DNA of 64,000 bases, taken from positions 94,368-158,367 of the forward strand of contig NZ_DF968081.1 of NCBI RefSeq assembly GCF_001047135.2, in the 5' to 3' direction. The notes beneath the pieces are model-generated. The model did not search any database and was not told the origin of the DNA. It worked only from the letters and a program-made list of their open reading frames with translations. The translations under genes and the position numbers were made by a program. Source of the DNA: Fructobacillus tropaeoli. Lineage in GTDB: Bacteria > Bacillota > Bacilli > Lactobacillales > Lactobacillaceae. Below, one piece after another: positions 25,807 through 33,344 of this stretch; position 1 is the stretch's first letter; the number at the start of each line of letters is the position of its first letter.

Positions 25807-27849
25807 TTATTCAATTCCTGAACCAGGTTCAATGACTTCTGGCAAAACCGAAACGGTCACAATGCCGTTCTTTTCGGCAGAAAGAATCATTCCTTCTGAT
25901 AACTCGCCAGCCATCTTCCGTGGTGCCATATTGGCCACGATTGCCACTGTCTTGCCTAACAAGACTTCGGGCTCTGGGTACCATTGACGAATTCCCGACA
26001 AAATTTGACGTGGTTTGTCAGAACCATCATCCAAAGTGAACTTAATCAACTTCTTTGACTTTTCCACAAATTCAGCAGCCGTAATCTTAGCCGCCAAAAT
26101 TTCGACCTTATCAAAATCGTCGTACTCAATCAAATCCTTATGTTGGATTTCTTCGCTCACTTCTTGCTCCTTTGCGCCCTGCTTAGCGGCTTCTTTGACT
26201 GCCCGGCCCTTACCCTTGGTATCCTTTGAGACCAATGAAGCAATGTAGGCAACTTCTTCTTCCACATCCAAACGAGGGAAGATTGGTTCACCCTTGGCAA
26301 CCACCTTCGTACCTGCTGGTACTTGATCGATGGCAAGTCCAACCAGTGAAACACCCTTTTCAGGGTAGTCTAATCCAAGTTGAGCAAACATTTGTCGTGG
26401 CGCATCCGTCATGACTGGTTGCAACATTGCTGCAACTGCACGAAGTGCTCCAGCCAAGTGAGCCAAAACTGATTGCAAAGCTGCCTTCGCGTCTTCGTCT
26501 TCGCCTGACTTCTTAGCCAAAACCCAAGGCTCTGTTTCATCAATATACTTGTTGGCACGACGAACAACACCCCAAACAGCTTCAAGCGCATCCGCTGTAT
26601 GAACAGAACTCAAGTGTTGATTGTATTCTGTAATCTGCTTTTCAACAACCAGGTCCAAGTCCTCATCAAAATCAGTCTTGCCGGTTGTAAAGGCTGGAAT
26701 CACACCATCTTCATACTTATTAATCATGGCTACCGTTCGATTCAAAAGGTTTCCCAAATCATTAGCCAAATCAAAGTTCACGCGTGACACAAAGTCTTCG
26801 GGTGAGAAGACCCCATCGTTGCCAAATGGCATTGAGCGCAACAGGTAGTAACGAACAGCGTCCAAGCCATAACGGGCCGTTAAGTCTTCAGGATAAATCA
26901 CGTTCCCCTTTGACTTCGACATCTTGCCATCCTTCATCACCAGCCAACCGTGACCAATGATTTCCTTTGGCAATTCCAAACCGAGCGCATGCAACATGAT
27001 TGGCCAGTAAATAATATGGAAACGAACAATTTCCTTTCCAACCAATTGCACATTAGCCGGCCAAAACTTCTTCAAAAGTGAATCATCAGCTGAATCGTAA
27101 CCCAAGGCAGTAATATAGTTAGCCAAGGCATCAATCCAAACATAAATGACGTGGCGTTCATCGCCTGGAACAGGAACACCCCAGTTCGAAGAAGTTCGTG
27201 TCACAGCCAAATCTTCCAAGCCCGGTAAAATGAAGTTTTGCAACATTTCATTCATTCGTGCATGTGGTTGGACAAAATCAGGATGTGACTTGTAGTAATC
27301 AACCAACCAGTCGGCATACTTGGACATCTTGAAGAAGTATGATTCTTCTTGAATCTTTTCGACTTCATGACCAGAAGGTGCCTTACCACCAATCATCTTA
27401 CCGTTCTCATCACGGTAAACTTCAGCCAATTGTGATTCCGTGAAATACTCTTCATCGGAAACAGAGTACCAACCTTCGTATTGGCCCTTGTAGATGTCGC
27501 CTTGGTCCAATAATTGCTGGAAGATCTTCTGGACAGCCTTTTCGTGGCCTTCGTCAGTCGTTCGAATAAACTTATCATATGAAATACCCATCAATGACCA
27601 CAGGTCCTTGATGTCCTTAATCATCTTGTCCAAATATTCGATTTCACTTGTACCGGCTTCGTTCGCCTTCTTTTGAATCTTTTCCCCGTGTTCATCGGTT
27701 CCAGTCAAAAAGAAGACGTCTTCATCCAAAAGACGGTGGTAACGAGCAGTGGCATCCGCCAAAACTGTCGTATAAGTATTTCCCAATTGTAGCTTTCCTG
27801 ATGGATAGTAAATTGGGGTTGTGATATAAAATGTTTTCTTGTCTGACAT
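25807..27849 (-). CDS. metG: Methionyl-tRNA synthetase
   Basis: 680 residues. The class I HIGH-equivalent is in PIYYPSGKLQLGN, and KMSKSKGN is the KMSKS loop. The anticodon-binding helical domain follows. A C-terminal EMAP/Trbp111-like tRNA-binding domain (from about 575, KVEILAAKITAAE to the end) is fused, as is common in Firmicutes. No T-box precedes it; the promoter is an extended -10 TTGCTATAAT at about 27886-27896. Confidence 0.96.
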   Translation of the reverse strand: MSDKKTFYITTPIYYPSGKLQLGNTYTTVLADATARYHRLLDEDVFFLTGTDEHGEKIQKKANEAGTSEIEYLDKMIKDIKDLWSLMGISYDKFIRTTDEGHEKAVQKIFQQLLDQGDIYKGQYEGWYSVSDEEYFTESQLAEVYRDENGKMIGGKAPSGHEVEKIQEESYFFKMSKYADWLVDYYKSHPDFVQPHARMNEMLQNFILPGLEDLAVTRTSSNWGVPVPGDERHVIYVWIDALANYITALGYDSADDSLLKKFWPANVQLVGKEIVRFHIIYWPIMLHALGLELPKEIIGHGWLVMKDGKMSKSKGNVIYPEDLTARYGLDAVRYYLLRSMPFGNDGVFSPEDFVSRVNFDLANDLGNLLNRTVAMINKYEDGVIPAFTTGKTDFDEDLDLVVEKQITEYNQHLSSVHTADALEAVWGVVRRANKYIDETEPWVLAKKSGEDEDAKAALQSVLAHLAGALRAVAAMLQPVMTDAPRQMFAQLGLDYPEKGVSLVGLAIDQVPAGTKVVAKGEPIFPRLDVEEEVAYIASLVSKDTKGKGRAVKEAAKQGAKEQEVSEEIQHKDLIEYDDFDKVEILAAKITAAEFVEKSKKLIKFTLDDGSDKPRQILSGIRQWYPEPEVLLGKTVAIVANMAPRKMAGELSEGMILSAEKNGIVTVSVLPEVIEPGSGIE

Positions 27850-28061
27850 ATGAGTCCTTTCTGGTCAAATGATGACCGATACCATGTTTTCATTATAGCA
27901 AAAGCCGGCTAGCCCGACTAGGTGGCCGAACAAGCATTCAGTCAGACTTTCCAGTAAACCATTTTGGAAAAATCAGCAATAAAAGCCGAACAATCGCTTT
28001 TAACCGACTATTTTGAAAGTAAACCAATTTTGTCTTTTTTGGCAAAATCAGTTCAATTCTG

Positions 28062-28090
28062 TTGACAAAGTTTTCTTGTCCCGTTACACT
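28062..28090 (+). promoter_or_regulatory. Promoter of the leader ORF/ABC transporter unit
   Basis: Consensus TTGACA (28062-28067) and TACACT (28085-28090) with exactly 17 bases between. Start of transcription is expected near 28097. Confidence 0.8.
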
Positions 28091-28115
28091 GATAAAAAGA
28101 AATCGGAGAAGATTA

Positions 28116-28184
28116 ATGTTAGCTAAAAACTTAACTAACAACCCAAACATGACTGCGGTAAAGTGTTACTTACCGCTTTTTTAG
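28116..28184 (+). CDS. 22-codon leader ORF overlapping a terminator
   Basis: ATG at 28116 follows CGGAGAAG with good spacing. The peptide begins MLAKNLTNNPNMT and contains five Asn, one Cys and one Tyr codon. Codons 14-22 lie on the terminator at 28155-28182 and the TAG (28182-28184) ends in its T-run. A ribosome that translates to the end would melt the terminator, which is the layout of a translation-controlled attenuator. Function is inferred from layout only. Confidence 0.6.
   Translation: MLAKNLTNNPNMTAVKCYLPLF
28155..28182 (+). terminator. First leader terminator, inside the leader ORF
   Basis: GCGGTAA and TTACCGC (7 bp, 8-base loop) followed by six T. Confidence 0.75.
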
Positions 28185-28211
28185 GGTGGGTCTATCTGAT
28201 TTACAGACGTA

Positions 28212-28250
28212 AAAACCGCCCTTGGTGTACACTAGGGGCGGTTTTATTTT
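28212..28250 (+). terminator. Second leader terminator before the transporter
   Basis: AAAACCGCCC and GGGCGGTTTT form a 10-bp stem with an inner GTGTACAC palindrome, followed by ATTTT. Only about 35 bases separate it from the next start codon and no promoter is seen there, so expression of the transporter seems to need readthrough of both terminators. Confidence 0.75.
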
Positions 28251-28284
28251 GCACTGTTTTACCTAATTGAGGAGAAGAAGTAAG

Positions 28285-29076
28285 ATGAATAAGAAAGTTT
28301 TGATTTTACTGGCCGGGATTATCGTGGTCATCGGTGGTATCTTTGGTTTTGCCCAGTTAAATCAACCAAAAAAAGATGAGACCATCAAGCCCGGAACATT
28401 AACTGTTGGCTTGGAAGGAACCTATGCACCATTTTCTTACCACGACGATTCTGGTAAGTTGGTTGGCTACGAAGTCGACATGGCCAAGGCCATCGGTAAG
28501 AAATTGAACATGAAGGTCACTTTCGTTCAAACAAAGTGGGACTCTTTGATTGCCGGTCTTGGCTCAAACCGTTATGACGCCGTGATTAACAACATCGGTA
28601 TTCGTCCCGACCGTGAAAAGAACTACCGAATGTCAGAACCTTACCTTTACTCAAAATCAGTTTTGATTAAGCGTAGCGGTGAGACTGATTTGAACTCATT
28701 GGCTGACATCAAGGGCAAGACGATGGCCCAGTCATTGACATCAAACTACGGTCAAGTTGCCCAACAAAAGGGTGCCAACATCAAGGCCGTTGCCGGTATC
28801 GTTGAAGCCATGAACTTGATTACGACAAACCGTGCCGATGGTTCTTTGAATGACCAAGGTGCCTTTGCCGCTTGGAAGAAGGCTAATCCTGACGCTGATT
28901 TGACCACAGTTGATATCTCAAAGGATATCCAATCCGTACCAACCGGTGTTTTGATGAACAAGAAGAACGCCGCTTTGCAAAAGGACATGAACAAGGCCAT
29001 TTCTGAGTTGAAGAAGGATGGTACCTTGACAAAGCTTTCTAAGAAGTACTTTGGTATGGACTTGAGCCACGACTAA
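28285..29076 (+). CDS. Amino-acid ABC transporter, substrate-binding protein
   Basis: 263 residues of the family 3 periplasmic-binding fold: GTLTVGLEGTYAPFSYHDD, GYEVDMAKAIGKKL, and GIRPDREKNYRMSEPYLYS. It is closest to polar amino acid or cystine binders. The N-terminal hydrophobic segment LLAGIIVVIGGIFGF lacks a lipobox Cys, so it is probably held by an uncleaved helix rather than a lipid. The start at 28285 has GAGGAG upstream. It is the first gene of a transporter operon. Confidence 0.9.
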   Translation: MNKKVLILLAGIIVVIGGIFGFAQLNQPKKDETIKPGTLTVGLEGTYAPFSYHDDSGKLVGYEVDMAKAIGKKLNMKVTFVQTKWDSLIAGLGSNRYDAVINNIGIRPDREKNYRMSEPYLYSKSVLIKRSGETDLNSLADIKGKTMAQSLTSNYGQVAQQKGANIKAVAGIVEAMNLITTNRADGSLNDQGAFAAWKKANPDADLTTVDISKDIQSVPTGVLMNKKNAALQKDMNKAISELKKDGTLTKLSKKYFGMDLSHD

Positions 29077-29103
29077 TTAATAAAAGTAAAGAGGAACTCT
29101 TTC

Positions 29104-29802
29104 ATGACAGATTTTATCGATCTGGCAATCAAATACTTGCCAAGACTGTTAGTGGCGGCTTTTCAATACACCCTGCCGTTGACGGCCATTTCCTTCTTCT
29201 TTGGAATTATCTTTGCCATCACGACCGCTTTGATTCGCGTTGCTAAGGCACCGCAGAACGAGTGGGCTGATGCCGCTTTGAAAATTTTAAAGGGTGTTGC
29301 CGCCACCTATGTCTGGTTTTTCCGGTCAACGCCAATGTTGGTACAATTGTTCATTGTTTTCTACGGCTTGCCAAACGCCCACATTGCCCTGTTCCAATCA
29401 GCCTGGGTTTCGGCCATCACGGTCTTTTCTCTGAACACCGGGGCTTATGCTTCCGAATCCATTCGAGCAGCTATCTCATCGGTCTCCGAGGTTCAAAAGC
29501 AGGCAGCTGAGTCGCTTGGCATGACAACCACGCAGGTTTACCTCTACGTTGTCTTGCCACAGGCGGCCCGCATTTCAATTCCGCCGTTGTCGAACTCGCT
29601 GATTTCCCTATTAAAGGACACATCACTGGCGTCCGTGATTACAATTGTGGAAATGTTTTACCTTTCCCAACAAATTGCTGCAACGAACTATAAGGTCCTC
29701 TCGATGTACATCCTCGTAGCCATGGTCTATGCCGTCTTTACGTCGATTCTCTCGGTTGGCCAACACTACCTAGAAAAGTACACATCGAGGTTTGCCCAAT
29801 GA
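29104..29802 (+). CDS. Amino-acid ABC transporter, permease
   Basis: 232 residues, about five membrane helices. The HisM-type coupling loop EVQKQAAESLGMTTTQVYLYVVLPQA is present, as is the STPMLVQLF helix typical of polar amino acid permeases. It forms a homodimer with the ATPase below. It overlaps the ATPase gene by four bases. Confidence 0.93.
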   Translation: MTDFIDLAIKYLPRLLVAAFQYTLPLTAISFFFGIIFAITTALIRVAKAPQNEWADAALKILKGVAATYVWFFRSTPMLVQLFIVFYGLPNAHIALFQSAWVSAITVFSLNTGAYASESIRAAISSVSEVQKQAAESLGMTTTQVYLYVVLPQAARISIPPLSNSLISLLKDTSLASVITIVEMFYLSQQIAATNYKVLSMYILVAMVYAVFTSILSVGQHYLEKYTSRFAQ

Positions 29803-30533
29803 TTAAAGTTGAAAATTTAAGCAAAAAGTACCCCGATAAGAATGCCCTCGATGACATTTCCGTCACCTTCCCGGCTGAAGAGACGACGGCCATTGTCGGT
29901 CCTTCTGGTTCTGGAAAATCAACCCTCTTGCACTCACTCAATTTGCTTGAGCGACCAACGAGCGGCCGGTTGATTGTCGATGAACTTGACCTGAATCTGG
30001 ATAAGACCCTCACCAAGGCGCAAGTTCTCGATGTCCGCAAGCACTTCGGCATGGTCTTTCAAGAAAAAGCCCTCTTTACTCATTTAACAGTCCTCAAAAA
30101 TTTAACTGAAGGACCCACTAAGGTTAAAAAAATCAGCCAAGACCAAGCTTTGGAAAAGGCCCATGCCTTACTCAAGCAGTTCAATATGGAGGAGTTAGCC
30201 AATCGCTATCCCTACCAGTTGTCCGGTGGGCAACAACAACGAGTAGCCATCTTAAGAGCGCTGGCAATGGAGCCCCAATACCTTCTCTTAGACGAGCCCA
30301 CCTCTGCCTTGGACCCTGAGCTAGAAGCCCAAGTTCTACGTGTTCTGCGCGAATTAGCTCAAAAAGAAACCTCCATGATTATCGTCACCCACAACATGGC
30401 CTTTGCTCAACAAGTGGCCGATAAAATCGTCTTTATCGACAATGGCCACGTTGGCTATGATGGCAAGACAGAGGATTTCTTCAATTCAAATGATCCTCGA
30501 ATCAAACAATTCTTAGGAGCAATGACTTTCTAA
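29799..30533 (+). CDS. Amino-acid ABC transporter, ATP-binding protein
   Basis: 244 residues. Walker A GPSGSGKST, Q-loop MVFQEKALF, signature LSGGQQQRVAI, Walker B LLLDEPTSALDPE and the switch His in IVTHNM are complete. The ATG overlaps the permease stop, and its own stop overlaps the nuclease start (TAATG at 30531-30535). Confidence 0.96.
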   Translation: MIKVENLSKKYPDKNALDDISVTFPAEETTAIVGPSGSGKSTLLHSLNLLERPTSGRLIVDELDLNLDKTLTKAQVLDVRKHFGMVFQEKALFTHLTVLKNLTEGPTKVKKISQDQALEKAHALLKQFNMEELANRYPYQLSGGQQQRVAILRALAMEPQYLLLDEPTSALDPELEAQVLRVLRELAQKETSMIIVTHNMAFAQQVADKIVFIDNGHVGYDGKTEDFFNSNDPRIKQFLGAMTF

Positions 30534-31447
30534 TGACAAAAAAACGTTCTTATAAGCAGCGGCCCAACCGGCCCAAGCACTTTGGTTCGGCCGTCACAGC
30601 CTTAATTTTGGTTGTGGCGGCTTTGTCGTTCTTACCAGGTAAAAACGGCCATAATCAAAGTTACCAAAAGACAAACACAACTACCGCGAGCCAAAGCCTG
30701 AATAGGTCAAAGAGTGCTCCTCGGCCTGCCGCCACAACTAATTCCGACCAAGATCTTTTAAAGATTAAATGGGATGGCACGCTCGACGGTGATATCGTCC
30801 ACATTAACCAAAATCAGGCCACCTTTACCAGCCAGGAATTGCAACAGACCTTCCCAGCTCAAAGCGGTAACAAGTTACGGCCAACCAATGGTTTAGCCTT
30901 ATCCGCCCTTGATTCGCTCGGTCGGTCTGGGCAAGCAAACTTTGTCGCTACCAAAGCCAGCATGGATGCAGTCACTAAGCGGCCCGCCCGCATTCCCGAA
31001 AGTGTCCGTCCTTCCGGTTGGTATATTAACGACCACTTTACAGGAAGTGCCTGGGTTGGCGGTTATCATAAAAATCCACAGGTGAACCTTGGCGGTAGCA
31101 AGCAAGCTCTTTGGAACAAGTCCCATATTGTTGGCTACCAATTCTTCGGGATGGCCACCATGGTGACCGAAAATATGACGACCGGAACCCGCGTCGAAAA
31201 TGCCTATCCCGGGCAATTGGTACCCGAAGATGATATCCGCAATGCATTGAAAACAAACCCTAATATTAGCATTCGCGGCCAGGTCACACCACTTTATAAC
31301 GGCACTGACCGACTGCCACAGGGCGTCCATTATATGGCCAAATCAGTTGAAGACAACGGCAAGACTTTGAACCTGAACTACTGGATTTTTAATGTCGAGC
31401 CTGGTGTTACCATCAACTACCAGACTGGTGATGCGCAAATAAATTAA
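30533..31447 (+). CDS. Membrane-anchored or secreted DNA/RNA non-specific endonuclease (EndA/NucA-like)
   Basis: 304 residues. A basic N-terminus and a helix (SAVTALILVVAALSFL) give export or anchoring. The nuclease domain starts near residue 100 (GNKLRPTNGLALSALDSLGR). The active-site segment is ALWNKSHIVGYQFFG, where DRGH of the family is NKSH; the catalytic His is kept. The downstream Asn/Glu helix TRVENAYPGQLVPEDDIRNAL follows. Family members include DNA-entry nucleases and extracellular nutrient nucleases. Coupling by TAATG to an amino-acid ABC transporter is unusual and suggests shared nutritional control. Confidence 0.8.
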   Translation: MTKKRSYKQRPNRPKHFGSAVTALILVVAALSFLPGKNGHNQSYQKTNTTTASQSLNRSKSAPRPAATTNSDQDLLKIKWDGTLDGDIVHINQNQATFTSQELQQTFPAQSGNKLRPTNGLALSALDSLGRSGQANFVATKASMDAVTKRPARIPESVRPSGWYINDHFTGSAWVGGYHKNPQVNLGGSKQALWNKSHIVGYQFFGMATMVTENMTTGTRVENAYPGQLVPEDDIRNALKTNPNISIRGQVTPLYNGTDRLPQGVHYMAKSVEDNGKTLNLNYWIFNVEPGVTINYQTGDAQIN

Positions 31448-31467
31448 CTAATATTCAAGTCACAACA

Positions 31468-31510
31468 AAAGGACCGCTACCCTGATGATAGATGGTAGCG
31501 GTCCTTTTAT
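31468..31510 (+). terminator. Terminator after the nuclease
   Basis: AAAAGGACCGCTACC and GGTAGCGGTCCTTTT form a perfect 15-bp stem with a 12-base loop. Confidence 0.9.
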
Positions 31511-31527
31511 TTGATTATTTTGGTAAG

Positions 31528-31556
31528 AAAAAACAGCTAACAAAGTTAGCTGTTTG
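31528..31556 (-). terminator. tRNA-Leu terminator
   Basis: AACAGCTAAC-TTTG-TTAGCTGTT followed by TTTTTC on the minus strand. Confidence 0.8.
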
Positions 31557-31566
31557 CTCTCATGAA

Positions 31567-31650
31567 TGCCCTCGGTGGGAGTCGAACCCACACGGTGTTG
31601 CCACCACTGGATTTTGAGTCCAGCGCGTCTGCCAATTCCGCCACAAGGGC
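31567..31650 (-). tRNA. tRNA-Leu (CAA)
   Basis: 84 nt without encoded CCA. Acceptor GCCCTTG pairs with the 3' end, anticodon loop CTCAAAA gives CAA, the long variable arm TGGTGGCAACACC is class II, and the T-loop is GGTTCGACTCC. It reads UUG. Confidence 0.95.
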
Positions 31651-31732
31651 ATTTGCTGTATTTCACAACTATATTAGTATATCAACGGCAGACAAATCTG
31701 TCAACAAAAATATGCATTTTCTTTGATTAATT

Positions 31733-32083
31733 TTATTGATGATTTTTCTTGGCTTCGGCTTGCTCTTCAGCCACCGCTTCAGCGTGGCTCATTTGCCGCA
31801 AAACGTGGTCCACGTGATGCTCGGCATTATTGAGCAAAGTTAAGATATGGGAATCGTTCAGCTGGTAGTAGACGGACCGCCCTACTTTTTCTACCGTCAC
31901 GACTTGCGCTTCTCGAAGCATTTGTAGCTGATGGGAAACGGCAGACTGCTCCATCGAGAGCTGGTCCACAATTTCAGAAACCGAACAAGGTTTTTCGCGC
32001 AATAGGGCTAAAATGGCCAAGCGCCTTTCCGACCCCAGCAATTTGAAAATTATACTCAATTCATGTTGGACATCTTTTTTCAT
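31733..32083 (-). CDS. ArsR/SmtB-family metal-sensing repressor (CzrA-like)
   Basis: 116 residues. Winged helix: SVSEIVDQLSMEQSAVSHQLQMLREAQVV. The C-terminal helix has D-S-H followed by H and H at +13 and +16 (DSH...HVDH), the exact spacing of the alpha-5 Zn/Co site of CzrA. The alpha-3N CxC of As/Cd sensors is reduced to one Cys (KPCSVSE). So a Zn- or Co-type sensor is likelier than a Cd sensor. It is downstream of cadD, eight bases after its stop. The AGGGG site is only one or two bases before the ATG, so translation probably depends on coupling. Confidence 0.88.
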   Translation of the reverse strand: MKKDVQHELSIIFKLLGSERRLAILALLREKPCSVSEIVDQLSMEQSAVSHQLQMLREAQVVTVEKVGRSVYYQLNDSHILTLLNNAEHHVDHVLRQMSHAEAVAEEQAEAKKNHQ

Positions 32084-32090
32084 ACCCCTA

Positions 32091-32708
32091 TTATAACAAG
32101 GAAAGTAAATGTGTCACTGTTCCAGCATCAAATAAAATGTAAATACCCAGGGCCACATAGACTAGCAATTGCATTAAATCACCATAGCGTTCAAAAAGAT
32201 CTTGAACCTTCTGCACCTTCGCTAATCGGTAAGCTAAGAAAATGCAAATTGTCAAAATCGCTGTAAACATCAAAAAGATGATTGGTAAGGCTGCCCAATT
32301 AGCTAGCGAGAAATAAGGAATGTAGAGCGCTAAGTTATCGGCACCACAGCCAGCAATGGTCATCAAAACGACCGTCAAAACAATCCGCTGATTGGGCGTT
32401 TCTTGGACCTTGGTAACAAAAGTCTCACCCTCCTCTTCTCCCTCATTTGAGAAATAATTTTTTAAACCGATAGCAACCGGCACCAGACCCATGAGTCCCA
32501 AAAGCCACTCGGCCGGTATTTGCTTAAGTGCCCCACCAATCAGCAAAGCTGCTCCAACTAAAAGAGCATTGCCGAGGTAGGCGCCAAGAATGATTGGCCG
32601 CACCTGCGACTTCTGGCGAAAAGTGGCAAACAGTAAAACTAAAATTACGAAATAGTCAGATGTTGTTCCTAAATATGAAAAAAATCCTGTTATCAATGTC
32701 GTTGTCAT
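32091..32708 (-). CDS. cadD: CadD-family heavy-metal resistance transporter
   Basis: 205 residues, about six helices. It resembles CadD/TIGR00779-type proteins, which give modest Cd or other cation resistance. Hydrophobic segments start at TLITGFFSYLGTTSDYFVIL, and an acidic loop (SNEGEEEGETFV) separates the halves. AAAGGAG precedes the ATG. Paired operators lie directly upstream. Confidence 0.85.
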   Translation of the reverse strand: MTTTLITGFFSYLGTTSDYFVILVLLFATFRQKSQVRPIILGAYLGNALLVGAALLIGGALKQIPAEWLLGLMGLVPVAIGLKNYFSNEGEEEGETFVTKVQETPNQRIVLTVVLMTIAGCGADNLALYIPYFSLANWAALPIIFLMFTAILTICIFLAYRLAKVQKVQDLFERYGDLMQLLVYVALGIYILFDAGTVTHLLSLL

Positions 32709-32724
32709 TAGCCGCTCCTTTTAT

Positions 32725-32777
32725 ATGAATAACTTTTCATAAATTATGTTTTAGTATAACATGAAAATTTATTCATG
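32725..32777 (-). promoter_or_regulatory. Two ArsR-type operators upstream of cadD
   Basis: ATGAA-N6-TTCAT occurs at 32725-32740 and again within 32760-32777, with identical arm spacing. This matches 12-2-12-type ArsR sites and the neighbouring repressor gene. Confidence 0.7.
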
Positions 32778-32787
32778 TATAGAAGAC

Positions 32788-32822
32788 AAAAAAACTGATA
32801 GCCATTAGCTACCAGTTTTTAA
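32788..32822 (-). terminator. Terminator of the usp/mntH transcript
   Basis: AAACTGGTAGC-TAAT-GGCTATCAGTTT followed by T-run on the minus strand. Confidence 0.8.
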
Positions 32823-32826
32823 ATAA

Positions 32827-33288
32827 TTAATCCTTAACGATCAAAACAGAAATCTTGGCGTTACGGGCAATGTAAGCAGCCTGTGAACCGATTGATTCAA
32901 AGAAGCCTTCATGTGAGTGGGCCCCAACAACGATTAAATCAGCCCCAACCTGTGGTGCAATTTCATCGTTTAAGATTTCACCAGCCTTGATACCATCATC
33001 GAAGACAACCTTCACATTCTTCAAACCTTGTGAAAGTGCGTAATCACGGTACTTAGCCAGATTGTTTTCCAATTCTTGGCGTCGCTCCTTGATGAAATCC
33101 AGGTGCAAAGCAGAAATTGCTGACAAGTCACCCATTTCCAAAATTGTCGCGATAATTAATTGCGAATCATCTTCACGGGCTTGGTGAATCGCGTTTGACA
33201 AGGCGTGGTAGCCTTGTTCTGATTCATCAACACCAACAAGAATTGTCTTAAATTGCTTTGGTTCTACATCTAATTTTAATTCAGCCAT
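32827..33288 (-). CDS. Universal stress protein UspA family
   Basis: 153 residues. TILVGVDESEQGYHAL at the start (ATP/AMP-binding Asp) and VVGAHSHEGFFESIGSQAAYIARNA with SVLIV at the end. The classic G-x2-G-x9-G-S/T loop is partly altered (GAHSHEG). It follows mntH by 56 bases in the same direction, likely co-transcribed; GGAGG precedes the ATG. Confidence 0.9.
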   Translation of the reverse strand: MAELKLDVEPKQFKTILVGVDESEQGYHALSNAIHQAREDDSQLIIATILEMGDLSAISALHLDFIKERRQELENNLAKYRDYALSQGLKNVKVVFDDGIKAGEILNDEIAPQVGADLIVVGAHSHEGFFESIGSQAAYIARNAKISVLIVKD

Positions 33289-33344
33289 TATTTGCCTCCA
33301 GTGAATGTTAGAACATCGTTACGACTTCGTTTATCGTTCCTGAT

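Noticed and set aside
27850..27930. T-box in front of metG
   Set aside because: Only about 40 bases separate the extended -10 promoter from the start codon; no T-box sequence is there.
27938..28150. Minus-strand ORF between metG and the ABC transporter
   Set aside because: It lies over the consensus promoter and leader on the other strand and has no site or family resemblance.
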